This document shows, in pieces, positions 46,030 to 58,756 of a stretch of DNA of 64,000 nt. The notes beneath the pieces are model-generated. The model did no database searches. It saw nothing but the letters and a program-made list of their open reading frames with translations, and was not told the origin of the DNA. The first letter of the stretch is position 1, and each line of letters opens with the position of its first letter. Location: positions 41,286,501 to 41,350,500 of the forward strand of contig NW_026947493.1 of assembly GCF_034190915.1 (NCBI RefSeq), in the 5' to 3' direction. This stretch comes from Cavia porcellus (lineage: Eukaryota; Chordata; Mammalia; Rodentia; Caviidae). A program made the translations under genes and the position numbers.

Positions 46030-46450
46030 TAGTTTCTCTGAAACATTTATTTAATCTTGATTTTTGAAAGATGTTTTCATGGTTTTAGAACTCTAGGTTG
46101 GTAATTTTTTAAATTTTAACACTTTGGGGCTGGGGATTAGCTCAGCGGCATAAGCACCTGCCTTGCAAGCAGGCGGTCTTGAGTTAGATCCCCAGTACCG
46201 ATTAAAAAAAAAAAAAAAGTACAAAAAAAAATTTTTTTAACACTTTAAAGATGTTCCATTTTCTCTTGGTCTCCATTGTTTCTAATGAAAAGTTAACTGT
46301 TATGCATGTTATTATTTTTTAACCTACCATATTATTTTTCTTTGGGTGCTAATTAAATTTCCTCTTTTGTCATTGAGAACTTTGACCTACTAATATATGA
46401 TTTTCTTGTTTTTTTGATCAACTATTTTCATTGAGTTTTCTAAATCAGTG
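46030..46450 (-). mobile_element. Old L1 ORF1-region fragment, split by a SINE
   Basis: 'ttagaactctaggttggtaa', 'ttccattttctcttggtctc' and 'cattgtttctaatgaaaagt' match the antisense ORF1-side sequence of older L1. The SINE at 46126-46234 sits in the middle of this phrase. Confidence 0.6.
46126..46234 (+). mobile_element. ID-like tRNA-Ala SINE, + orientation, 12-bp target-site duplication
   Basis: This is the one copy readable directly on +: GGGGCTGGGGATTAGCTCAG, GGCATAAGCACCTGCC, TTGCAAGCAGG, then a B-box-like part (AGTTAGATCC) and GTACCGATT before A-rich tails. TTTTAACACTTT flanks it (46114-46125 and 46235-46246). The A box is good, and the B box carries a TCG-to-TAG change that should weaken transcription. 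Confidence 0.95.
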
Positions 46451-46954
46451 AGTTGATGTCTTTCATCAGTTTTGGAAAAGATTCATTGCATATTATGTGT
46501 CTAGTTTTCTCATTTTGGCATTTATTATACTTTATGAATATATTAGTTTATGTATATTTCTTCATATATATGTATATCTTGATCTTTTTTAGCTTTCATT
46601 CTAAGGCTCATGTATTTGCATTTTCTTATTTTGCTTTTTTATAACTTTTAAAAATCTTGTTTAGGATATTTTGTATCAAAGAATATAGAGACTAAAGTAA
46701 ATATATTCACTCTAGGAAAAAAAATGGCCTCTTGTTGGATGGATGTATTCTAGAGGCAACATGATCTGCAATTATGCATAGTCTAGGTTTGGCTTCAATC
46801 TTAATTTAAAGAGATTCATTACTGGCTTCAAGTATTTTGATAACAGAGTAAAGATTTTACTTTTTGAACTCCAGAGAGATTCTGAAAGTCTTGTGCTTTG
46901 CCTCAAAAGCTTTGGATGGACTTTTCTTAACTCTTCTTCCTTTCCCTCTTCCCC
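46451..46954. other. Unclassified sequence
   Basis: No gene is seen. Part may extend the old L1 to the left. Confidence 0.4.
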
Positions 46955-47235
46955 AGTTTCTTTCTGTAGTTTCGGTTACCCATGGTCAACTGTGGTCTCA
47001 AAATATTTAAAACAATATTTCAGAAATAAGTAGTTCATAAATTATATATTATGTAGTTTATTTTACTTATATGTTATAGTTGATATAACATGCTAATTTA
47101 TAAATCACACTTTATCATAGTTATACTTGATAGGAAGAATGTAGCAAATGTAACATTTCATATTTATGATTCTGTCCAGGCATCCAGGTGTGGGGGTGAC
47201 TTAAAATATATACCCTGTGGCTAAGAAGACACTGT
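46955..47235 (+). mobile_element. Tigger/MER2-type DNA transposon (non-autonomous)
   Basis: The left end reads 'gtagtttcggttacccatgg' and 'tcaactgtggtctcaaaata', followed by 'cagaaataagtagttcataa'. The right end has 'ccaggcatccaggtgtgggg' and 'taccctgtggctaagaag'. These correspond to the two ends of a TcMar-Tigger element brought together without a transposase, as in a short internally deleted copy. The strand is nominal. Confidence 0.72.
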
Positions 47236-47820
47236 CTTTGAGATCTTCATAAAAAAGCATCAGCACTACTTGACTTGGGTACTTATTTGTTCAACTACGT
47301 CTAGTGTTTTGCCATCTCACATCCAGATGCTGAAATTTGTTACAAGTTCACCTCTAATCTCTTTATTTCCAATTCTATCACCACTCAGAACAGTAGTGGA
47401 TATGTTTTCTACTGTGAAAGTTACACACCTCTCTGGAATTTGCTTCATTAAGGTCTCTGTTTTCAATTGTTTGGAGTATAAATAAAATCTAGATTTTTCT
47501 TATCTTCCAGTTTATTTTTAGTTCATAGTGTTGCTCATTTATGTTTTCACTTTTAAGTTTTTTTGAGAATCTGATGCCAACTTGATTTTCTTCTATTTGT
47601 AAGTATATTTTTTTACTTTTCCTGGAAGACAAGAGTTTTTTCAGATGTCCAATAAATCCAATAATTTAATTTTGATAGCTCAGAGCTCATTGTTTTAAGT
47701 TAGTTATTCTAATTGTTTTTTGTTTTGTATGTTAAATATTAGTTTTATTCCATTGTTTTTTTCTTCCTCCTTAGAAATTCCAAAAGTATGTTACACAAAC
47801 ATAGGAATTTTTGTGGGTTT
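47236..47820. other. Unclassified sequence
   Basis: No gene or clear repeat is seen. Confidence 0.45.
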
Positions 47821-47911
47821 TTGTTGTTGTTGTTTGTTTGGTACTAGGAATTGAACTCATGCCCTCGCTCTTCCCAGGTAGGCCCTGTGCCACTGAGCTA
47901 TATCCCCAGCC
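47821..47911 (-). mobile_element. Older ID-type SINE
   Basis: 'tactaggaattgaactcatg' and 'gccactgagctatatcccca' give the tRNA-derived body. An imperfect flank (ataggaattttt / ataggaaatttt) suggests an old target-site duplication. It lacks the TTGCAAG stem of the younger subfamily. Confidence 0.8.
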
Positions 47912-48599
47912 AAAAATATAGGAAATTTTACTCTGTCTTTTTTTTTTTAAATCTAATCACTGTAGCCATTTTACTTAATTTTAAGTTTCACTTTCACCCT
48001 GCTGGTTGTTTTCCTTCCATTAGCCAATGTTCTTTATTGTACTTTTGGTTAAATATAGTCTACCATGGATGATTTATAAGCTTTATATCTGAAATAATTT
48101 TCCCACTTTCATATTTCTGAGTTTAGCAAAATCTTCCACATGTTACTCCTTTTCACCTATTCTTTTGCCTTTTTTAAAATAAATAATCTTTAAATTAATA
48201 TAAACAGTCAAAAAATGAGCAAAATAATCAACAGAGCAAAATGATTTAATGATAACAAAAACACTTAACAGAAAAGAACACAGATCTACCATGTACTAGT
48301 GACCTGAACGAAAAAGGTGCTAAGAAACAGCACACAAGCTGATCAAAATCTTTTCTCATTTGAACAGTAAAAATGAAAGTTTAAGAATTCTATTAGCATT
48401 TTAGATGTATATATAGCTCCTTTTTCTGCAGTTTAATCTAGAAAAATTTCCTAAATAGGATAACATATTTTTATATATTTTTCTGATAATTATCCAATGA
48501 TTTTTATATACAAAGACTGAGTGAGACACAGAAATGGATAGTAAGTGTCCTCAAACTCTAATACCTATCAAGCTCTTCCTTAGCTCTGGTCAGCCATGC
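47912..48599. other. Unclassified sequence
   Basis: The A-rich part 48170-48480 has the texture of an L1 3' UTR but no firm landmark. No gene is seen. Confidence 0.35.
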
Positions 48600-49000
48600 T
48601 GTGAACGGAAGGGCTAACTTTGGCTCCTACACCATGAAAGTGCTTTACTGTCTCAAGGTTCTAGACATAATGAATCCAAGATTAAGATGTTATCAGGACT
48701 CTGTTCCTTCTAAAGGTGCTAGAGATGGATCTGCTGCAGACGTCTCTCTCAGCTTGTGTTAGTCCTTTGGCTTGTGCTGAGTTACTATACTCTCCACATG
48801 CTATTCTTCCTTGTACTTGCCTCACCCCAGTTTCCCCCCTTTTATAAGAAATGCTAGTCCTATTGGGTTAAGATCCATGTTAATAGTATCATACTAATTC
48901 AGTAAACTCAAGAAACATTATTTTCACCGGTAGCAGGAGTCAAGATTTAAATATCTTTTAGGGTAACACAATTCATCCTATATCACTAGGAGAAGCATTC
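48600..49000 (-). mobile_element. MaLR/MLT-like LTR, decayed
   Basis: 'ccaagattaagatgttatca', 'ggactctgttccttctaaag', 'tttataagaaatgctagtcc' and 'tattgggttaagatcc' give the antisense order of an old LTR with a downstream taaggac-type segment. It is diverged and the subfamily is unknown. Confidence 0.5.
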
Positions 49001-51439
49001 CATAACACTTGAGATTTTGGGGTAGAGTTTTAGTTTCCCATTCAAGGTAAGCACTTGAATTCTGAAAAGGAACTCCAGATAACATGGTCTTTGTTGCTTC
49101 ACTCCTAGAACTGGGATCTAGTACTAGGATCTCTTAACCGTGCTATAACATAGATTACCAGGCCTGACTACTGGTTTTTGGAGTTTCCTCCCACATGTAT
49201 AGAAACTGAAGTTTATGGTACTCTCATTTCCTAGCTGTGTTGAAAAAATGACTGGGGTTGGTTTTTATTGTTACTTGCTCTATTTATTTTATTTTTATGT
49301 TTCAGTTGCTCTTTTTACTGATCTACATGGTTTTTCAATACTGCTTGGAGAAATTCAGTTTTGAGTATCTACTGTTGTGGGAAATGAGAAATATTTATGA
49401 AAATTCATTATAACATTGATATAAAAACTCCAAAATTCTTTTAAAAATGTATTTCAGTCAGAAAATTTTGATTAATTGTAATCTATTTGATAAACTGAGT
49501 ATATATTTTTGTATTTTGTGGAAACTGTGCTAAAATATGCTTTTGGTGGTCAGAGTTCCGTCAACATGGATGACTTGAGTAGCCAACAAGACATACCTGA
49601 TTAGCTTCAAGCTATTCTGATTTATTGAAAACCCAAATGTTTTTATTATTATTTCCCCTTTCAATTCATATATATAATATAGTCAAAGAAATATGACACA
49701 GGAGATAATGTGAACATAATTGTGAATTTAATAATGTATAAGCTCACTAAAATTGGTCTTTTCTAGGCTATCGCTCTATTTAATCTGAACAAATACTGGA
49801 CTACCTAAATATTAGGGACATCAATGGAACTGCATTCATTTTCCTCATGGCTCTTTTTGACGCCTGGATGAGACTTTCTCTTGGACCAACAGACTCTTAA
49901 CACCTCTTCTGGAAACAATTCCAACTGATGATGAGCTACATCTGGCCTGTGAAAGGAAAATAGCAAAACCTTTGATTGAATCCAAGTTAAGTGGATCTAC
50001 ATCATCTGCTCAGTCAACTTTTGCCAAAATGAATGATGCCGTGTCAGTGTTCCTTAATTTCAGAGGTGGATTTCCCTCTTTAAAAACAAAGTGTTTTCTT
50101 CAACATAAGCAATGAAAGGGGGAAAAAACCTGCTGTGTGTATAAAAATGCATTTTGGCTTCTCTATATATTTGGAAACAAAACCCTAAAATAACCTTACT
50201 TGAGCCCTTTTTCTTTGTTTGGATTCATGCCATTCTAGCCCTTATCAAGTTGCACAAGGGGGCACTGTCATTATGAAAGTTCTGGGGAAGTGAGTCATAT
50301 CCTTCCATCGTACTATCCAAAGAGGCCAAACAGGGACAAAAATGTGATGAGAAATGAGAGAACACTAACTTCCAAGAAACTATGAGTATTTTATAGTTTT
50401 TTAAACTATTAGTTCAGATTAGAAAATATCCCAGGAGAAACACAAATGGTCACATTAAGCAGAAGGAGAAAGTTGAAGACTTTGAAGTTTATTTGACACA
50501 TCTGATATATCCAATTTAACACACAGAAGATCAACAAACATAGAAAGTGACGTGAGCTGAAAATGGATGTTTCAAAAGTCAAAAGTCACCCAGCTGTAGT
50601 GCTAATGTTGTTATGGTGGACACTGCAGATCAAACCATGATACCTAAAGCCCATTCCAGACCTGTCTGATCTATGCATGGATAAGTGGAAGTTGGAAACC
50701 TTGATATAGGCTGATGAAGCACCACAGTAAAAGCCTTTTGGGGTAACTTAATTGACGGTATTATGGTGTCATGATCAGTGGCATGTAACCCCTAGTCCCT
50801 AATCTTCAAACAACCCGTGATCCAACTGCAGTGACATCAATATTAGCTTTGAAGTCTTTTGACTAGTGGCTTCATTAAACTGACTGTGTGGCTTCCATCT
50901 CTGTAAAAGTTTTTCTAGATTATGTACAGAATATTGAGGATATCCATATCAATTTCTAGTGCCCAGGTATGATCTATGCTTTTACCTACTAGTTTTGTGT
51001 ACTTCTATAATTCTTTAAGATTCTCTAATGCCATCTTTTTCTTCTTAACTAACTTTGCTATTAGTCAGGAAACAAGGAATTGAGTTGTCTCATAAAAACA
51101 GAGCTGCCATAGGAGCATTTAACTTTGCATTGCACATTTCTCACTTAAAGGAATTTATTTGAGCTCATTCTTAACCATTTTCATAAGTCCTCTCTGTAGT
51201 GCAGTCAAGTATGCACCAAAACAATAAAACAAAACCTGAGAAGTCCATAGGTTGGCCTGTAAAGAAAAACTGGGTATTGAAATACCAGCTGAGATTAATC
51301 AGAGCTTAGAAACTTTAAAAATCTTGCGGTAAAATGTATAAACTGTGTGTTTATAAATTATATGCTAAACATTTAAAAATTGTGTAAATTTATTTTTAAA
51401 GTAAAGATTAATTGATAATGCATACAATAATTGAGCCCA
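49001..51439. other. Mostly unique sequence without a recognised gene
   Basis: 2.4 kb with no SINE, LTR or L1 that I can name. No long frame is present. The text 49840-50300 has coding-like composition in short bursts but contains frequent stops and no family match. Confidence 0.4.
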
Positions 51440-52640
51440 TAGAAATCAGAATAACAGACAGAAAAAGTACTGTATCATGCAGAAGTTAAATCTGAAAAGC
51501 TCTCTCAGAACTCAGAGGAAATGTTCAAGGAAATTGAAACAATGGACAATTTTTAAATATGTAGTCTGGAGACTACACAAACAATGTCTCTGAAGAAGAA
51601 AAGACAAACTGCATATCAGTAATTATGGAATAATACTAGAAAAGTTCCCTGAGCTAAAGGAAAATGAGCATGCACACTGGAGATCCCCATCAGGAAGCAG
51701 TTAAAATTAATGAGAAGCAAAAAATACTAAAATAGGTCTTATAGAGTTTTAGGGCCATTAGAATCAAACAAAAAAATACCCTTCAAGTAAGCATTCATTT
51801 AAAAAAAATTATTCTTCTGTGAGGATACATCAGTGGTAGAGAGCTTCCCTGTAAAACAGCTAAATCCAGGCTGGCTTCGAGCTCACGAGTGGGATGAAAA
51901 TAAGTATTTGTACAGTGTTGGTAAAGAAAAATAAACTATACACTATAAAAACTAAATGTGTGGGCCATCCCTCTTGGGACCCCTTCAGTCTTCCTGAGAC
52001 AGAATTCTCTCTCTCTCTTCTTCCTACTTGTAAATAAATAAATAATAATAATAAATTAAATGGGTCCAAGTATCAGCAAAGATATTATTAATGTTATAAG
52101 AGTTCAGCAAATAAACATGAATGTCTTTTTCTCACAATTACATGTGACAAATATGCTCTAACTTACCAAATTTGAGTAAATATTAAATAATAAAGTCAGA
52201 GAGCAGTAGCCAAAAAGTGTCCTGAAACTGGATATTATAACAGTTATATTGTATCAATTATTATAAATATAATTTAAATCTTAGTATAAATGTTAAATAT
52301 GTACTTAAAGGCATAATATACAAAATTTTAAAACAAATGATTTCCAACTTTACATCATCAGATTAAAAGTACTTGGAAGTAGAAAATGTAGAGTAGAATA
52401 ATGGGACACTAAAATATTAATATTAATTAAGCAAATGAATATTGTTACATTGACATTTAAAAACAAGTGTAAATATATTTTAGCAAATCAAAAGATAATT
52501 TTTTACTTCATATCAGCATCTTTATGTTATTAAAAAAGGTAAAATACAATTTCATAACAAAATAATCGGAGATAAAAAGTTAATACATTGCATATGGCCA
52601 TCTTCAAAGTTCTTATTCAGAGTACAAAATATGGTCATAA
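51440..52640 (+). mobile_element. Possible old L1 5'/ORF1-region sequence
   Basis: 'gaaattgaaacaatggacaa' and 'gttccctgagctaaaggaaa' resemble sense-strand old L1 ORF1-region text. A different segment (about 51810-52070), containing CT-rich and taaataaataaa runs, interrupts it. The call is weak. Confidence 0.35.
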
Positions 52641-53089
52641 AAATTTTCCAATCAATATTACTTCCTCTTCAATGAACTAACAGGCACTAATAGTGTAGCT
52701 ACCTTGCATTTTACTTCCTTTTCTCTCCTTTCTTTCCCCTTTCCCCCTTCTCGTTTCTTTTTGCTTTCAAGCAATTACATCCCATTTCACAATATCTACC
52801 GAACATTCTAGACCTTATTTACTCTTTCAGTTTCTCACACCAGGGAGGTGATATGATATTTATGCATGTAAGTCTGATTTAAAGTCTGATGTTCATCCTT
52901 CTTTTTTTTATAGCCGAGTTGTACTTCATTGTACAAAAATACCATATATTTTTATCCATTCCTCAGTTGATGGGCATTTGGGCTGTTTCCAAGATTTAGT
53001 TATTACAAATTGTGCTGCTATAAACATGGGTACACATATATCTTCGTGGTTTGATGTTTTCAATTCTTCTGGGGAAAATGCCCAGAAGC

Positions 53090-53231
53090 GGGATAGCTGG
53101 GTCAAATGGAATCTTGAATCCTAGCATTTTGAGAAATCTCCACACTGATTTCCAGAAGGGAACTAGCTGGGTCAGATGGGACCTCTAATCCTAACTTTTT
53201 GAGGAATCTCTGTACTTACTTCCCACAGTGG
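53090..53231. repeat. Diverged tandem duplication inside L1 ORF2
   Basis: The unit 'agctgggtca.atgg...cctagcattttgagaaatct' (53090-53157) recurs at 53158-53231 with about a dozen differences. In other L1 copies this segment is single. Confidence 0.85.
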
Positions 53232-56151
53232 TTGCACCAATGTACACTCCCACCAGTAGTGGAAAAGTCTTCCTTTTCCCCCAAAATGCCTCCAGTGTTT
53301 ATTACAGGTTGATTTCTTGATGAGAGCCAGGATTTATGGAGTAAGATTCAATCTCATTTTTTTAATTTGTATCTCTTAAATGACAAGTAATGTTGAACAT
53401 TTTTTCGTGTATTTATTTGCCATTTGTATTTATTCATTTGAGAAGTGTGTTCCTCTTAGATGCCCATTTTTGGATTGAGTCTGAATTTCAAGGTTTAATT
53501 TCTTTAAATTCCTTATATGTTCTATATAAATATCTTTTGTCTGAAGGACAGCCTTGGCTAAAATTTTTTTCACTCTATGGGTTGTCTTTTCACTTTGTTA
53601 GTGATTTCTTTTAATGTGAAAAAGCTCTCTCAGTGAGTTGGTTTTTTGTGTACAAGAAGGCTATTAGTTTTTGAGTGTTGACTTTGTAGCCATATACACT
53701 ATTGAATTTGGTTATTAAATCTAAAAGTCTTTTTTTAGAGTTTTTGGGGTCTTACATGTAGAGTATCATGTCATCTGTGAATAATGATAACTTAACTTAT
53801 TCCTTTATTATGTTATTCCTTTTATTTCTGTCTTTTGGCTAATTGCTCTGGTTAATGTTTCCAGAACTATATTGATCCTTGTTTTATTCCTGCTTTTAGA
53901 GTGAAAACTTTCAAATTTTTTGTTCATTTAGTGTGATGTTGGCTGTTGGTTTGTCATAGATAGCTTTTATCAGATTGAGGTAAAGATCATCTATTCCAGT
54001 TTTCTGTAGAGAATTTTATCATGAACGAATTTTGGACTTTATCAGAAGTTTTTTCTACATGTTTTGAGAGGATCAAGTGATTTTTGCCTTTGGCTTTGTT
54101 AATATGATGTGTTACATTTCTTGATTTGCTTATGTTGAACAATTCCTACATTCCTGGGATGAATCCCACTTGGTTATGATGTTTAATCTTCTTGATGATT
54201 TGATGCATGCTTTTGCTGATATTTTATTGAGGATTTTTGCATCTATATTCATCGGAAAGATTGACCTATAATTATTTTTTTTGTTTGAGTCTTCTCTAGT
54301 TTTGGTACCAGTTTAATATGTTACTCCAGGAATGATTAGAGGAGAATTGCTTAATCTCACTTTCACTAATTTAAGAGAACTGGCATTAAATCTTCTCTAA
54401 ATTTCCTGTATAATTCAATATTGTGGGCTTTTCTTTGTTGATAAGTTTTTAATTACATCTTCAACTTCATTAACTGATATTGGGTATTAAAATTTTTATA
54501 TTTTCTTGATTCAACTTTAGTAATTCATATGTATCTAAGAATCTATCCAGTTCTTCTGTGTTTTCTATCCTGTGTAAGTAATGATTTTTGAAGTAGGTTT
54601 CAATGATCTTCTGAATTTTCTATAGTAATTTCACCTTTTTCATTCCTCACTGCCTGAAAGTGAGTTGTTTTGTTTTGTTTTGATAAGGTTGGCTAAGGGT
54701 TTATCGCTTTTCTTTATTCTTTCAAAGACCCAGTCCTTCACTTCATTAATTCTTTGTAGTGTTTTCTTAGTCTCATTTGCATTAATTTTTGTTCTGATTT
54801 CCTTACTTGTATGGGCTTTGGGCTTGACTTACTCTTCTTTTTCTACAAGCTTAATATACAACACTGAGTTATTTATTTGTGTGTATTCTTACTTCCTGAT
54901 ATGAGAATTCACTACTATATATTTCCCTCAGGACTGCTTTCATTGTATCCCACAGGATCCACTATATGTATCTGCATTTTTGTTTAATTATGGATATTGT
55001 TTAATTTCTTCTTTTATTTTCTCTGTGACCCAATATTTGTTCAGGAGACTGTTGTTTAATTTCCATGTTTTTGTGGTTTCTTTTTCCATTAATTTCCAAT
55101 TTCACTGTACTATTGTCAGATAATATGCAACGGATAATTTCAATTACTTTGCATTTACTTAAGCATGTTCTATGGGCTAATTTATGGTCCTGTGTGCATC
55201 TCAGAAGAATATATATTCTGATGTTGGGTGCGATACTGTAAATGTCTACTAAGTCCATTTGTTCACATGTTTGTTTCAGTCCTAATATTTCTTTGCTGAT
55301 TTATTGTCTAGTTGATCTGTCTCTTTGTGGCAGTGGATATTAACTTCCACTGTTACGATTGCTTTATTGATTAGTTGATTTTTCATGTCTACTAATATTT
55401 ATCTTATTAGTTGAGTGCTCCCATATTTGGTACATATATATTTATGATTGTTATCCCTTTCTCTTAAAGTTTTCCTGCAACAAGTATATAATGATTATCT
55501 TTCTTGATCATTCTTGGTTAAAAGTTTACATTGTCTGCAAATAGAGTAGTTACCTATAATTTTTTTTCTAGATTCTTATTCCATGGAATATTGTTTTCCA
55601 TTCTTTTATTTTCAGTCTATGAATTTCTTTTTAAGTTAATGTGCTTCTTGTGTACAGCATATTGTTGGATGTTGTTTCTTGATCCATCCTTCCAGCCTGT
55701 TTCTTTTGATTGGTAGACTGAGGCCCTTTACATTGATGGTTATAACTGTTGCATATTGGTTTATCTTTAGCATGGTATTTTCCTACTGTTGATTCCCTGC
55801 TTTTCCCTTCTTTTTTAACTGCTTGCCTTACCTGGTGGTTTTTTCTGTTGTTGTTCTCAGAATTGTGGTCATTTTTATCTCTATCTATAGTATCTTTCAG
55901 TACCCTATCTAGGGTTGTTTTGGTGGTCAGGAATTTCTTCAGTTGTTCTTTGTCATAGAAGTATCATATTTCTACATTAATTTTGAAAGATAGCTTTCCA
56001 CAATACATTAATCTGTACTGGAAATTTTTTCTTTTAGGATCTGAAATATTTCAATCCAAGCTTCTTGAATTGAGGATTTGTGTTCAGAAGTCTGTCGTGA
56101 TTCTGACAGACCTTCCTTTATAAGTGATCTCTTTCTTTTCTCTAACAATTT

Positions 56152-56266
56152 TTTTTCACTTTTTTTTTTTTTTTGTCTTTTTCATTTTTATCAGTACCAG
56201 GGATTGAACTCACGACCGCCTGCTTGCAAGGCAGGTGCTTATGCCGCTGAGCTAAATCCCCAGCCC
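56152..56266 (-). mobile_element. ID-like tRNA-Ala SINE within L1, target-site duplication
   Basis: TTTCTCTAAC flanks the element (56137-56146 and 56267-56276). The long tail (poly-T on +, then GTCTTTTTCATTTTTATCAG) and intact hairpin and box regions show a young copy, inserted after the L1 was in place. Confidence 0.94.
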
Positions 56267-58030
56267 TTTCTCTAACTATTTTTAATATTCTGTTCTTGTA
56301 TTGAATTACTGGAAATTAAATTACTCTGTCTGGGTGTAGATTTACTTTGGTTGTGGTTAATTGGAGCTCTATATGCCTCACTTATCTATATGCCAGATTT
56401 TTTTCCATACTTGAGAAATTTTCTATTACTCTTGCAAATAGTTTTTTTATGTATTTGTGTTGGCTTCTGCTTTTTTATTGACACCAATGACTCATTTTTC
56501 TCTGTGCATCATCTTGCAGCTATTTAATTGTTATTTCCTGATCCTTTGCTATTTTTAACTGATCTTGCCTTTCATGTTCACTCACTGTGATCCTGTCTTC
56601 AAGGTGTGAAAATCTTTGTTCAAGCAGTTTTGCCAGCTTTAGGTGGAATTTTTAATTTCTTGAATATTTGTCTGAATCAGTTTTATGCATTCTATTTCTT
56701 TCTTATATTGATCCTTCATGATTTCCATCCTTTTCCTATCATCTTCTATTTTATTATCTATTTCTACTCTAGATTTGACAAGCAATTTCTTTATGAATGT
56801 TGATGTTTCCATTTATACCTGAGAGATTATTTTTTTACCTGATTTCCTCTATGGTCTCATGGATTTGTTTCTGTATTTTAGCTGCTATCATTTCAGACAT
56901 TTCAGGGCATGTCTCCCATTTTCCTCTATCTTGCTGTATTCTGGACTTGTTCTGAGTGGGCTGGAGGTCTGAGATACTTTCTGTGTTGAATCTTGTAAGC
57001 TTTTGTACTAGGTAGCTATATCACTAGTATCAAGGCCTCTCTAAGAAAAGTCTGTCCTTCAGATATATCTTCTATATATATAGTTGTTCCTTGGTTTGTA
57101 TTTGTCCTAAGATCCTACCTTCCCAAATAACTAAAAGTGGGATATTGGTACCTGTTTGACTCTGTCCCCAGTACTTTGGGGCTGGGCTGTGGTGAGATTA
57201 TTATCCCTGAGCTTCCCAGGATTGGTACAGATATGAGGATAACTAATTAAAACAGATACGACATCCTAGCTACAGTAGTATAATTAGCAATAGCAACAGT
57301 GTCAGGCACAGTTTAGAAACTGACAAACCTGTGATAACCACTAATTTGAATCTTGAGCCATAGCAAAATCAGTAGTTATATAACAAAACCAATCATAAAT
57401 TAAGATGTAAAGTGGTTTCCTTTGGTACAGTGTTTTTACCCTGTGGTGTGGGAAATTTAAGAAGGATGTGTAAAACAGATAAATGAAAAGGAACTAGCAG
57501 CAAGACTGGAGGACAAAGGATTATTAAACAAGCTTTGGAAACTAGAGAAGAAAACAGAAAAAGAACGAATGAGGGAGTGAAGGAGATATTATGTGAACTT
57601 GGTCTCTGGGTTTAGGAAATGGGATTCTTTTTATGTTGTTGGAGTTCTCTCCAGCCATTTAGAAAAAAGAGAAGATCAAAGAAAAGAAAAAAGGAAAAGG
57701 AAAAGAAAGATAAAAATTACCAATAAAAAAGGCCAAACCAAAAAAAAAAGAAAACAAAAAGTGAGGTCCTACCTGCTGGCTTGTGTTCCGGGCATCTTGG
57801 TCCCCAAGCACAGTGCTGCTTGACCTAACTTACCACCTGTGGCTTGTAATGTGAATGTTGCTTCAGACTTTCCCACCCTGATAGCCCTGCTGTCCATCAT
57901 GTGTGCCCTATTTGGAGTTCTGCTGTGTGGCTGGCATTCCCTCAGCTGCCTGGTCCTGCGATGTAGCGGGAGGAACGTCATCTGCATTCCTCCCACCATG
58001 TTGGTTGCCAGATACTGGATTTTTCTGAGA

Positions 58031-58756
58031 CTTGTTGCTCATTGAAAATCTGAATTTACAACTGAACTTACTTTTTACAAGTCACGTAGTGTAAAAAAGT
58101 CAAGATGAAAATTTATTTAAAAAAATAACCAAACCAAACAGATATATGCAGAAAAAATTTTAAATGTAGCAATAGATAGAGAAAACCAAAAGCAGTGAAA
58201 TTGCAAGTCCTAAAATGTACCAATAAAACCAAATGTGCTTGATGTCATAAAACAATAAATAATATTGTCTTTTAACCACACAAAGTTTGTAAATTGACTA
58301 AAACATGTTAGTGTTAAAATAGAACAAGTTCTAAGTTTAAATTCAATTCTTCACACCACAATATCTCCCATGTAAAGTGAGAGTTAAGAAGTAAATTGTG
58401 AGTGTTATATCTTTTTAAGAAAAGAATCATACAAAGTGAGCATTGAACTACTAAAACAGTTTATGATGTTTGATTAGTGAAGTCTGGTGTCCTAGAATAG
58501 TGCTTTTTAATTCTGCTCCTTGGAGTGTTTGTGGCTTTTATAATTTCTTATTCTGAGACAAATACACATTTGAAAGACTAAAACATCCTTTAAAAATGGC
58601 ACATAGCTCAACACAATACATACAAGCAATAAATGTAAACAACAGCCCAAAACAAGCAAACAAAAAAATTTCTTGATCATATATCTAAGAAAATTGTAGG
58701 AGTTATTTGACTTTTGAAAAGCAGGTTTTTTAACTTATAAAATGCAAGGTTACTAT
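58031..58756. other. Unclassified A-rich sequence
   Basis: No gene is seen. It may be part of an L1 3' UTR in - orientation, but landmarks are not decisive. Confidence 0.35.

Larger units (their letters stand above)
52690..58030 (-). mobile_element. Long, rearranged L1 LINE
   Basis: Minus-strand L1 in order: 5' UTR (about 56960-58030, GC-richer at 57770-58010 and containing a purine-rich run at 57660-57760), ORF1 region (about 55800-56950), ORF2 (about 52900-55745) and a short 3' end. Compared with the copy at 17740, about 0.8 kb of ORF2 is deleted at about 53625. A ~70-bp segment is duplicated at 53090-53231, and an ID-like SINE lies at 56152-56266. The endonuclease SDH motif reads SDN in the frame at 55001-55258. 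The element is inactive. Confidence 0.9.

Noticed and set aside
46126..46200. Candidate functional tRNA-Ala gene
   Set aside because: It has target-site duplications, an A-rich tail and sister copies, so it is a tRNA-derived SINE. The acceptor stem does not close as in a real tRNA.
49840..50060. Possible processed pseudogene
   Set aside because: Coding-like words appear in the + strand, but I could not connect them to any mRNA and stops are frequent.
51810..52070. Retroviral LTR end (CT-rich run followed by taaataaata)
   Set aside because: The features are too generic. No partner LTR, primer-binding site or flanking duplication was found.
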